Source: an uncultured Saprospiraceae bacterium
GTDB taxonomy: Bacteria; Bacteroidota; Bacteroidia; Chitinophagales; Saprospiraceae
Length of the DNA: 64,000 bases
NCBI GenBank assembly: GCA_937951615.1
Contig: CALFBH010000041.1
Location: 124,001-188,000 of the forward strand
Direction: 5' to 3'
This document shows positions 1 through 8,546 of this stretch, piece after piece (position 1 is the stretch's first letter; the number at the start of each line of letters is the position of its first letter). A model generated the notes under the pieces. That model worked only from the letters and a program-made list of their open reading frames with translations. It did not search any database and was not told the origin of the DNA. Both the position numbers and the translations under genes were made by a program.

Positions 1-397
1 ACATATTGATGGCATCTTTTTCATCCCAGCGTCCGCAAAATTCTACTTCAGAGCCTGAGCTAAAATTATAATGTGCATCACTACTGATTGTATTTATGCC
101 TTTCAATAAAACAAAACGGACATTGGCATTGATATAATTTTCATTTAATTTCTGAACGGCTGCAAGGAGGGAAGCCCGATTAAAACCGCCTGTTCCATCC
201 GTCCGCGTAACAATATGCGCCTTTACTGGAAAGTCCCGAATGCCACGAGTTATATTGCCATCAAAGCTCCGCATTCTGACCTGCGATTTCTGCATATTCT
301 GGTGGTCTTCCATACTGAGTTCAGCGCCACATTGTGCATATAAATCACTCATTGCGAGCGACAATATTATCAGTATGAATAATTTCAAGTCCTTCAT
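1..397 (-). CDS. Secreted protein, N-terminal part only (runs off the window edge)
   Basis: An open frame starts at an ATG (395-397) and continues to the left edge, about 132 codons. The first 22 residues look like a signal peptide: Lys near the start, a hydrophobic stretch LKLFILIILSLAM, then a cleavage-like LYAQ. The mature part begins with CGAELSMEDHQ and contains DFPVKAHIVTRTDGTGGF, followed by a helix and NANVRFVLL. This pattern resembles the start of secreted M43/pappalysin-like metalloproteases of Bacteroidota, but the zinc motif HExxH would lie outside the window, so this is only a suggestion. The sequence directly shows an intact, exported, 3'-truncated gene. Confidence 0.7.
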   Translation of the reverse strand, partial: MKDLKLFILIILSLAMSDLYAQCGAELSMEDHQNMQKSQVRMRSFDGNITRGIRDFPVKAHIVTRTDGTGGFNRASLLAAVQKLNENYINANVRFVLLKGINTISSDAHYNFSSGSEVEFCGRWDEKDAINM

Positions 398-773
398 CTT
401 AGCTGTTTGTGTTAATTTAATTAGGAAACAAAAATGCAAAATTTTGGAATCAATTCCAATTGAATAATCGTTCCTTGTTCTCAACGTGTAATAGATAATT
501 GGCTAATTCTATGCCATTCTACTTTAATCCTGACAGATAATGAATGTAAATTTATTTTCTCACAGTTCCTGAACGAGTTATTTTAACGCTTTTTTTCTGC
601 TCTGCCATGTATCTTATTCAGAATTTCACGTTTTATTAACTTTCGGAATTGACCATTAATTGGTTCAGGTGCCAAAAAAAATAATTTTCCATCCGCCTAT
701 TTCGCAAAAGCGATGGGTTTAAACCCATCGCTTTTGCGAAATAGGCGTGCAAATCAATTAATGGTCAATTCCG
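398..773. other. Intergenic region between two minus-strand genes
   Basis: No coding frame is convincing here. The right half holds a nested inverted repeat (644-773) described separately. At 624-643 lies TTTCACGTTTTATTAACTTT, which recurs exactly at 12272-12291. The left half (398-620) is AT-rich and is the likely promoter region of the truncated secreted gene, but I find no clear TAnnTTTG box. Confidence 0.5.
644..773. repeat. Nested inverted repeat with a perfect 54-bp palindrome
   Basis: Positions 694-747 form a perfect 27+27 bp palindrome with no loop, centred on GGGTTTAAACCC and containing CGCTTTTGCG. Outside it, a 19-bp outer arm at 644-662 (CGGAATTGACCATTAATTG) is repeated as its exact reverse complement at 755-773. 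The outer right arm abuts the stop codon of the 477-aa gene (774-776). The structure could act as a terminator for that gene or be a small non-autonomous mobile element; no T-run follows the inner stem. Confidence 0.85.
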
Positions 774-2207
774 TTAACTTTTAGACTTTATGCTCTTCAG
801 TTCTCTGACTTTTTCAAGCAGCCAGTCTTTACAGTTGAGTTGTTGGTATCCATTAATTTTGGTTTCCAGGTTTTTGATTTTTTCAGGGGTCTTTTTTTCT
901 TTAATACTGTACAACAGATTCGTTGCCTTGACAAAATTTAGATACCCAGCTCTGCGCTGCATGGAGATATGCCGTTGAGTGCGGATATATTCCCGAAAGG
1001 AATGATTCAGTCCATCATAAGCAATAGGTTCATCCAGTTCATAATAGGCCCGCAGAATAAGTGTTTTTCGGTCCGCTTCAAAATTAAAATCCAGCCTATC
1101 CATTTGATTCAGATAATCAAGTGCCTCTTCGTATTGTTGTTGATGAAAATATAGTGCCGCCTTATTGAAACAGTAAACGCTATTTCTGATTTCAGGTTTC
1201 AAATAGCTGCTATGTGCTTCTAAAAATTCGGTCGTCGAATCAAATTCTTTTACGCGTATTCCAACGGTAACAATATTTTTCAATAATAATCCGGACATAT
1301 ATTTTTCTACAAACAAAGCTCCATAATCCGCCACCTTTTGAAAAATAGTAAATAAAGTACGGTAATACTCAATATTACCATCCAATATCTGACGGGCGCA
1401 ATAATTCGTAAGAATAATCAAAAGCGTATTGAGTTCTTTCAACTCCAATACTTCATGGTTGGCATCAATTATCTCGATGAGTTGCTCAAAATGCTCCGTT
1501 TTTTCATATTCTATGATGGTCAATAAAGCAGTATAATACAGGTTTACAAAAAAGTGATTCAGCATGCCTGATTCCTCTGCAAGATAAATCACTCGCTTTA
1601 GCGAAGTCTCATCATATTCCATAGAATGAATGCGCTTTAGGTCAGCCGCTTCTCTGGAAAGTGCAAAACGCTGGATAATATAATACTTATCCAAAGCCCG
1701 TATGGTCTGATTCGGATGCCTGCCTTTATCCGAAGGTTTTGCGATATGATGATACTCAAGCCAGTTGTACGTCAATAAAAAAAAGTCTAAATAATCACTT
1801 ACTCGTTTTCTTTGTACTTTCTCATAGCCTGTTATCACATCTTTATAAACGGTTTCAAGATATTTAAACTGTTCCCGTTTCAACAAATTTTGTAGCAGCA
1901 AATGTTTCTTAAAATAAGGACGTGTATTCAATTGTTCCTGCGTAAAAAACTCATCCAATAAACGAGTCAGCTTGCTCATTGCAGTATTCAAAGAGTTGAG
2001 TTTATTCGTATCGCCATATACAGCCTCTAATAATCCCATTTTATCCGGTGGGCATTCATTTACTAATAAATAAGGCTTTAAGACCTGAAAGATGCTCAGG
2101 CAGTCTTGATTCTTATTGAAATAAGGAGAAGCCAAAAATTGCTCAAACCGGATGAACTCTTCTTGTCCAAGACTGCTTAACAAAGTATAAAGGCGACTTT
2201 TTTTCAT
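774..2207 (-). CDS. Uncharacterised cytoplasmic 477-aa protein, all-helical
   Basis: I do not recognise the family. The protein has no signal peptide or membrane segment and reads as a long series of amphipathic helices rich in Leu, Tyr, Glu and Lys, such as KAALYFHQQQYEEALDYL, which resembles a TPR helix pair. A conserved-looking N-terminal section contains EEFIRFEQFLASPYFNKN. The ATG at 2205-2207 is the first in frame and is followed by a basic MKKSR. The gene stands alone, with an AT-rich 216-bp upstream region shared divergently with the protease gene. A scaffold or TPR-like helical repeat role is inference only. Confidence 0.88.
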   Translation of the reverse strand: MKKSRLYTLLSSLGQEEFIRFEQFLASPYFNKNQDCLSIFQVLKPYLLVNECPPDKMGLLEAVYGDTNKLNSLNTAMSKLTRLLDEFFTQEQLNTRPYFKKHLLLQNLLKREQFKYLETVYKDVITGYEKVQRKRVSDYLDFFLLTYNWLEYHHIAKPSDKGRHPNQTIRALDKYYIIQRFALSREAADLKRIHSMEYDETSLKRVIYLAEESGMLNHFFVNLYYTALLTIIEYEKTEHFEQLIEIIDANHEVLELKELNTLLIILTNYCARQILDGNIEYYRTLFTIFQKVADYGALFVEKYMSGLLLKNIVTVGIRVKEFDSTTEFLEAHSSYLKPEIRNSVYCFNKAALYFHQQQYEEALDYLNQMDRLDFNFEADRKTLILRAYYELDEPIAYDGLNHSFREYIRTQRHISMQRRAGYLNFVKATNLLYSIKEKKTPEKIKNLETKINGYQQLNCKDWLLEKVRELKSIKSKS

Positions 2208-2423
2208 TGTATTTTTATGAATAAAAAACGTTCACAAAATAGTATTTTAATTTAAAAAATAATACAAAAATCAATCGTATTGGAAAATAAAACTCTTTAT
2301 TACAAATAAAAATACATTTTAATTACTTAAATTTAAATATAAAAAATTATAAAAATGAGCAAAATCTTGTTTTTTATCACATAAATTTTCGCCTAATTTT
2401 GATTTGTAATTAAAACACACACC
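2208..2423. promoter_or_regulatory. Divergent promoter region; Bacteroidota -7 box before the protease gene
   Basis: This very AT-rich spacer lies between two divergently transcribed genes. On the plus strand TAATTTTG at 2394-2401 matches the Bacteroidota -7 consensus TAnnTTTG, 22 bp before the ATG at 2424. An upstream TTG at 2367-2369 gives a spacer of 24 bp, slightly longer than usual. No comparable box was identified for the minus-strand gene. Confidence 0.45.
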
Positions 2424-5400
2424 ATGAAGTATTACGTCCCAGTATCTAAATTCATGTTTTTATTCTTATTAATGAACATTCAGAGTATTGCCCAATCCGG
2501 CTATCCCAATGCTGATGAAATCATTATTAAGTTCAAAACAACAACAAATAATGATGAAAAATCATCCTTACTTAACACCCTGCAAGCACAAAGAAAATCT
2601 CCATCAAATCTATTTGTAGAAACCTGGCAAACCCCATCAACAACAACTTTACCCAATGGTAAAGAACTTAAAACTAGCAAAGATTATATCGCTTACCTCA
2701 ATCAACAGGAAGTCGTCGCTTACGCAGAACCTAATTATAAGACCCAAATCTTAAACCTACCAAACGACCAGCAACTGAATGAGCTTTGGGGACTTCAAAA
2801 TACTGGACAAACCGGTGGTTTATCAGGCGCAGACATCCATGCAGTACAAGCCTGGGACATACGCACTGATGCCACTTCAACACCTATAGCCATCCTCGAT
2901 ACTGGTATTGACTGGCAACATGAAGACCTAGCAGAAAATATCTGGCAAAATTTAGCCGAAGACGCAGATGGAGATGGACAAGTACTAGAATGGAATGGTA
3001 CAGTATGGATATTTGATCCTGGTGATGAGAATGGAATAGATGATGATAATAACGGCTACATTGATGACTTCATCGGCTGGGATTTTGTCAATCAGGATAA
3101 CAATCCAATGGATGATAACGGACACGGCACACACGTAGCAGGCATTGCAGGTGCAAAGGGCAATAATAGCATAGGAACGACCGGAATCGCCTGGGACGCG
3201 CAACTCCTCGCTTTGAAAGTATTCACTGCAGAAGGCACAGGTTCCATTGCTGACGTTATTGCAGCACTCAACTATACGATTCAACAAAATATCAAAATCA
3301 CCAATAATAGCTGGGGAACTTTAGACAACTCCATTGCACTCCACGAAGCAATTGCTAATACTCAAAATATCGGACAACTCTTCATCGCAGCAGCAGGAAA
3401 CAGTGGAACAAATAATGACTTGCCTTTCGGCAGAATATATCCAGCAGCTTATGATTTCGACAACATTATCGCAGTTGCAAGCACAAATAAATTTGATCAA
3501 AAGACTAATTTCTCCAATTATGGAGCAATAACGATTGATATTGGGACGCCGGGCAGGGGAATTTATAGTACCCTGCCTGGCAATTCTTATGGCTCTTTCT
3601 ATGGCACTTCTATGTCTGCGCCCTATGTTTCGGGGGCTGCTGCATTATTATGGTCAGAATGTGATGCCCTCTCTGCCAATCAGCTCAAAGAAACGCTACT
3701 CAGCACCGCGAAAACCCTCCCTGCGCTTGAAGGAAAGTGGGTGTCTGGCGGACGGCTCGACTTATTTAATGCTTTGTCCACACTCACAACACCTAATGCA
3801 AATTTCACGGTGACCAATACTGGATTAAGTATTGAGCTTTTAGCTAAAAATACGATGCCCGGCACTTCTTATACATGGAATTTTGGTGACGGCGCAAGTG
3901 CAATCTCTCCCACACCAACACATATTTATTCAAGCGAAGGCAATTATCCCGTTTGTCTCACCGTCACCCGATTTGAACACAGTAATACTTTTTGCAAAAA
4001 TATCACGGTGACTGAAAATGGCAATACCGATGACTGCGAAACCGAGTGGGTTTTACAAACACATGGAGACCGTTTTCAGGCATTGGCTGTTGATGGGGAA
4101 TATGTCTGGGGCGGCACAACTGGTGGACTACTGAAGTTTAATAGACTAAGCGGTGATTTTATCTTTTATAATACCGTCAATTCTGGCTTACCGCATAATG
4201 ATGTACTGGCGGTCGAAGTCGACTTAAACGGCTACCTCTGGCTAGGCACAGGAAACGGTGGATTAGCAAAATTTGACGGGATAAGCTGGACAGTTTATAC
4301 TACTGAAAATTCTGGCTTACCGCATAACAAGGTAAATGATATTGCAATAAGCCCTACGGGAGAAATATGGCTCGCTACAGATGGTGGTGGTGCTGCCCGA
4401 TTCGATGGAAACTCAACTTGGGAAACTTTTGATGCAAGCAATATACTGCCCAGCGGAACAGGCTACGGATTTAATGTCATCAATGATATAGAGATTGCTG
4501 ATGATGGAATAGTATGGATGGGTATGCCGGGCGAAGGACTTGTTAAATTTGACGGCTCAATATCTACCAACTATCGAACGGCACAAGGCCTTTTACACAA
4601 TAGCATTTATGCCCTCAGTATAGACCCAACAACTGAGGATTTATGGATAGGTACGCAGACAGGAATAACTCAATTCACCCCTTCTACAGAAATATTTGTG
4701 CCTATTGATTCTTTCAACACTAAAACATCTGCAATCCATGTAAGTCCACAGGGCAAATTATGGTTTGGCACAAATACGGGCGTACATGAATTTGGAACAG
4801 ACGGTACAATCACAACTCATAATGGAGCAAGCACAGCTTATGAATTGCGCAGCAACACCATAAATACAATCACACAAGATGAAAATGGCAATGTATGGGT
4901 GGCAACTGGCAGAAGCCTTTCCAAATATGATAATACGACATGGACAGGTTATCGTTATTTTAATAATGAGATTCCCGGCAATAATGTCTTAGGCATTACT
5001 CAAGTGCCTTCCGGCGAAATATTTATCGGAACACATAGTGGCTTACTACGTATCGCCGAAGACTCAACATATCAATATTCTGTTGGAAATTCTGACTTAA
5101 CCACCACAGAAATACGGGATATTATCGGTGAAACAGATGGAACAGTCTGGCTGGCAACCCGTAAAGGCATTGTCAAAATCACTCAATTCGATAATCCTTA
5201 TGACTGGACACTTTACGATACTTTAGGTACATCTGGTACAAGTATAATGGCACAGGATTTTCATAGTCTGGCAAAAGATCATAATGGTGTACTTTGGGCA
5301 GTTATTACGAATGGCGGTTTATTAAAATTTGATGGAACAGCATGGACTTTTATTAGTCCCAATAATTCCCTACTCCCAACTTACGCCGTAAGAGATATTG

Positions 5401-8132
5401 CTTTTGACACTGTGCAGCAAAATATGTGGATTGCTACTACCTTAGGTTTAGTTAAAGTAGATTCCAATGATAACTGGGCAGTCTATACGACCGACGATGG
5501 ATTAAAAAACAACACCATCAATACGGTCTGTACAGACGAGCAGGGCAATGTCTGGCTTGGTTCGGACTGGGGCATCAGTTTTTTTGATGGCGCAACATTT
5601 ACCAATTATCACCCTAATAATTCTGGCATTATTCACCCAAAAATTCTAACACTTCACACAGATGCCAATACAGGAAATATCTGGGTTGGCACAAAAGAAG
5701 GGCTTTGCAAATTTGATGGAACAGACAAATGGACGACTTATAATAGCGGCAGCATAAATATCAGCGACCCCGTTCAGGCAATAGAAATTACGACGGATGG
5801 AAAAAAGTGGATAGGCACTTATGGTGGATTGAGTACCCTTTCGGGCAATCTGGCTTCTTTTTACTACAGTAATTATAGCCCCTGTACAGACAGTATAATT
5901 ACTTTTTACAACACTTCTGAATACGCAACATCAGGCGACTGGTATGTAAATGACCTATACATTTCCTCTGCTCCTGCGATGAGTTATAATTTCCCGTCAA
6001 AGGGTATTTATAGTATAAAATTAATCACAAATAGTGGAGGAATATGTACGTCTGAATTTTCAAAAGAAATTGTTATTGGCGATCATATCAATCTGCTTGA
6101 TTTACCAGATAGCATCACAGTCTGCGACGATTATTATCTCATTGATACCGAACTGGACAATCTTGCCTCCTATCGCTGGTATTTTAATAACTTAATGGTC
6201 GGCAATCAATCGACCTATACTGCTACAGAATCCGGGCAGTATATCCTCGTAGCAGAAGATCAATGCAATAATAGCAAATCCGATACGCTCTGGCTCACTA
6301 TTGAAGACAATTGCGCCTGGCCGGGTGATGCCAATGATGATGGTATTGTTAATTTATTTGATGTACTCCGTATTGGACAAGCATATAATGCCACAGGAAC
6401 ACAACGCCCGCCCAACACAACAGCATGGGAAGCACAACAGTCCGAAAATTGGAATACAATATTTTCAGATAATATAAATTATAAACATGCAGACACCAAT
6501 GGAGACGGCATAATCAATTTGGACGACATTGACATCATCAGCAGCAATTATCAAAAAACACATGGACTCAATCCTGCATTCCCTGTTTCTGATGCTGGCG
6601 GAGAAATTCAACTTGTGCTAAACATCAACTCCCCCACGATACTCAATAATGTAGCCAATACAACAATAGACCTGACACTGGAACACAGCACAGGCGAAGC
6701 AATCAATGCCTATGGACTGGCATTCACGCTCAATCATGGCGGCGAACTCGAAAGTACCGACTTTAGCAATTCTTCCTTCGGTGAAGATTTAATCACCTTT
6801 GTAAAAGGCCAACCTGGCCAGCAAACAGACATTGTAATCGTCCGAAAAGACAATAATAATGTCACGGCAAATGGCGCAACTGCCACTATTGCCACGCTCG
6901 AAAACATCCCTACTGGCGAGCCGGAAATCAGCAGCTTGTCCATTCTCAATATCAGTCAGGTTCAGCTTATTGACAAAGACGGTAACAGCATTCCCATTAA
7001 TAGCCAGATAGCTACTTATGCAAGTAATAATCCAATGGACGTTATTGCCAATGCACAGCCTGTAAATTGCGACGGAGCCGGCCAAGTAGAAACAAGCATT
7101 ACCGGCGGAAACCCACCTTATGTTTACAACTGGAATAATGGCGCGACGACAAGCTACCTAGACAATCTGGAAAGCGGACTCTATTATCTTACAGTGACCG
7201 ACTCCGATGGAACAAGTATAGAGACTGTCACCTTTGTAGATGACAAATCTATTCGACTACAAGCAGCCGCCAGCCCAGAAGCCAGTGGATTAGCCAATGG
7301 AATAGCTACGGTAGTTGCGGCCGGCGGTACAAGCCCTTATACTTATCTCTGGAACACTGGACAGACTGGAGCATCCATTGCAGGACTGGAAGCAGGTACT
7401 TACACCGTAAGCGTTACAGATGCATCGGGGTGTGTGCAGGAAGCCTTTATCACTGTTCCAGGAGACATCATTCTCAATACCCGTGTTTTTTTAGAAGGTG
7501 CTTATAATACATCAAGTAGCATGATGAGAGATGCTTTGCGAAGCAGGCAGTTAGTGCCGAACGCATCACCTTATCATCCGCAGGAAAAAACGCTTCCGCA
7601 AATATTCAACATCCATGATAATAATGCGATTACAGACTGGATAAAACTTGAGTTGATAGACCCTACAGATTTTACCGTATTGGAGAGTCGTTCTGCTTTA
7701 CTACAAAAAGACGGAGACCTTGTAGAACTTGATGGAACAACACCAGTAAACATGAGTATCTCTGAAGATCGAGATGCACTCTTGCTTATTCAACATCGCA
7801 ATCATCTTAGCATTATATCCGAGGAGCTTGTTACCTCCAATATTGTATTCAATACAGATTTCACCCAACAAAATGCAAATAATTCCCCTGGCATTTTACT
7901 CGGACAAAAACAATTGCTTCCTGGCGTATGGGCTATGTATGCAGGCGAAGCAACTAATGATTTTTCAGGCAATGAAGATATTAATGGGGATGACAAAAGT
8001 ATATGGTCTTTACAAAACGGCACTTTTGACATTTACGCTATTCCCGACTTTAATCTTGACGGAGATATATCCGGCGCAGACAAAATAATATGGCAACAAA
8101 ACAATGGCATTTTCAATAATTTACCCAATTGA
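2424..8132 (+). CDS. Very large secreted subtilisin-like (S8) protease with PKD, propeller, dockerin-like and SprB-like regions
   Basis: A 1902-aa exported protein. A signal peptide (about 1-23, ending SIAQ) is followed by a propeptide-like region and an S8 domain with a complete triad: Asp159 in LDTGID, His234 in GHGTHVAG, Ser396 in GTSMSAP. Next come a PKD domain (about 455-535, TYTWNFGDG), then roughly 700 residues of two-component-regulator-type propeller repeats (W-GT-GL-KFDG-W--Y). A dockerin-like Ca-binding pair follows near 1298-1375 (GDANDDGIVNLFDV and ADTNGDGIINLDDI), a cohesin-like beta region near 1392-1530, two SprB-like repeats (about 1535-1690), and a C-terminal module ending in another pair of D-rich loops (NEDINGDDKSIW, FNLDGDISGADKIIW). 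No typical T9SS type-A tail is evident, so the surface anchoring route is uncertain. Likely roles are extracellular protein degradation or adhesion. The stop codon lies at the start of an inverted-repeat element. Confidence 0.95.
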   Translation: MKYYVPVSKFMFLFLLMNIQSIAQSGYPNADEIIIKFKTTTNNDEKSSLLNTLQAQRKSPSNLFVETWQTPSTTTLPNGKELKTSKDYIAYLNQQEVVAYAEPNYKTQILNLPNDQQLNELWGLQNTGQTGGLSGADIHAVQAWDIRTDATSTPIAILDTGIDWQHEDLAENIWQNLAEDADGDGQVLEWNGTVWIFDPGDENGIDDDNNGYIDDFIGWDFVNQDNNPMDDNGHGTHVAGIAGAKGNNSIGTTGIAWDAQLLALKVFTAEGTGSIADVIAALNYTIQQNIKITNNSWGTLDNSIALHEAIANTQNIGQLFIAAAGNSGTNNDLPFGRIYPAAYDFDNIIAVASTNKFDQKTNFSNYGAITIDIGTPGRGIYSTLPGNSYGSFYGTSMSAPYVSGAAALLWSECDALSANQLKETLLSTAKTLPALEGKWVSGGRLDLFNALSTLTTPNANFTVTNTGLSIELLAKNTMPGTSYTWNFGDGASAISPTPTHIYSSEGNYPVCLTVTRFEHSNTFCKNITVTENGNTDDCETEWVLQTHGDRFQALAVDGEYVWGGTTGGLLKFNRLSGDFIFYNTVNSGLPHNDVLAVEVDLNGYLWLGTGNGGLAKFDGISWTVYTTENSGLPHNKVNDIAISPTGEIWLATDGGGAARFDGNSTWETFDASNILPSGTGYGFNVINDIEIADDGIVWMGMPGEGLVKFDGSISTNYRTAQGLLHNSIYALSIDPTTEDLWIGTQTGITQFTPSTEIFVPIDSFNTKTSAIHVSPQGKLWFGTNTGVHEFGTDGTITTHNGASTAYELRSNTINTITQDENGNVWVATGRSLSKYDNTTWTGYRYFNNEIPGNNVLGITQVPSGEIFIGTHSGLLRIAEDSTYQYSVGNSDLTTTEIRDIIGETDGTVWLATRKGIVKITQFDNPYDWTLYDTLGTSGTSIMAQDFHSLAKDHNGVLWAVITNGGLLKFDGTAWTFISPNNSLLPTYAVRDIAFDTVQQNMWIATTLGLVKVDSNDNWAVYTTDDGLKNNTINTVCTDEQGNVWLGSDWGISFFDGATFTNYHPNNSGIIHPKILTLHTDANTGNIWVGTKEGLCKFDGTDKWTTYNSGSINISDPVQAIEITTDGKKWIGTYGGLSTLSGNLASFYYSNYSPCTDSIITFYNTSEYATSGDWYVNDLYISSAPAMSYNFPSKGIYSIKLITNSGGICTSEFSKEIVIGDHINLLDLPDSITVCDDYYLIDTELDNLASYRWYFNNLMVGNQSTYTATESGQYILVAEDQCNNSKSDTLWLTIEDNCAWPGDANDDGIVNLFDVLRIGQAYNATGTQRPPNTTAWEAQQSENWNTIFSDNINYKHADTNGDGIINLDDIDIISSNYQKTHGLNPAFPVSDAGGEIQLVLNINSPTILNNVANTTIDLTLEHSTGEAINAYGLAFTLNHGGELESTDFSNSSFGEDLITFVKGQPGQQTDIVIVRKDNNNVTANGATATIATLENIPTGEPEISSLSILNISQVQLIDKDGNSIPINSQIATYASNNPMDVIANAQPVNCDGAGQVETSITGGNPPYVYNWNNGATTSYLDNLESGLYYLTVTDSDGTSIETVTFVDDKSIRLQAAASPEASGLANGIATVVAAGGTSPYTYLWNTGQTGASIAGLEAGTYTVSVTDASGCVQEAFITVPGDIILNTRVFLEGAYNTSSSMMRDALRSRQLVPNASPYHPQEKTLPQIFNIHDNNAITDWIKLELIDPTDFTVLESRSALLQKDGDLVELDGTTPVNMSISEDRDALLLIQHRNHLSIISEELVTSNIVFNTDFTQQNANNSPGILLGQKQLLPGVWAMYAGEATNDFSGNEDINGDDKSIWSLQNGTFDIYAIPDFNLDGDISGADKIIWQQNNGIFNNLPN

Positions 8133-8235
8133 TTAATTACGAATGTGTGAATTACGAATGACGAATCTCTTTTTAATTGTAAGCAATTAACCCCATTTTA
8201 AATTCGTAATTCAATCATTCGTAAGTCGTAATCAA
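8129..8235. repeat. Inverted-word element after the protease gene (AATTACGAATG type)
   Basis: The left arm has words such as AATTACGAATG and ATGACGAAT; the right arm (AATTCGTAATTCAATCATTCGTAAGTCGTAATC) carries them as reverse complements. The centre is TTAATTGTAAGCAATTAA. The protease stop codon TGA (8130-8132) is formed inside the left arm. It probably forms a long hairpin in RNA and may end transcription of the protease mRNA. Confidence 0.75.
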
Positions 8236-8546
8236 CTTCCGATATTTCCTTTCCGATATTCCAAAAAAAATTGAACGTTCAAATTTGGGCGAAAGCCCTT
8301 TCTATGCCCTATTCAAAACACTTTTTAAGGCGACAAAATTGATTATTAAACTAAACGTAACAGTTTAGGTCCATAGTCGATGGTCAATAGTCCATAGTTG
8401 AGATTTTATAATATTCCTGTTTTCATAAAGTATTACACGCATTTTGCAAAGCAAAATGAAATACTAAAATGACTTGAATACTAACAAACAACTATCGACC
8501 ATGGACTATTGACCATCGACCTAAACTCTTACACAAAAACAAGATT
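8133..8546. other. 414-bp intergenic region with two hairpin elements
   Basis: No coding frame is supported. The region contains the tail of the hairpin at 8129-8235, about 125 bp of unremarkable AT-rich sequence, and the longer element at 8363-8526, which ends 20 bp before the start codon of the GH74-like gene. The promoter of that gene would have to lie within or upstream of the element. Confidence 0.6.
8363..8526. repeat. Long imperfect hairpin with core CATTTTGC-AAA-GCAAAATG
   Basis: Left arm words GGTCCATAGTCGATGGTC and AATAGTCCATAGT recur as reverse complements on the right (GACCATGGACTATTGACC). The inner flanks CATAAAGTATT and AATACTAAAATG also pair. The centre at 8440-8458 is a 19-bp stem-loop, CATTTTGC-AAA-GCAAAATG. 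The element spans the whole space immediately upstream of the GH74-like gene. It belongs to the core-bearing family discussed in the findings. Confidence 0.85.

Noticed and set aside
240-467. Plus-strand frame of 75 codons
   Set aside because: It is antisense to the signal-peptide-bearing partial gene 1-397, which reads as a coherent exported protein.
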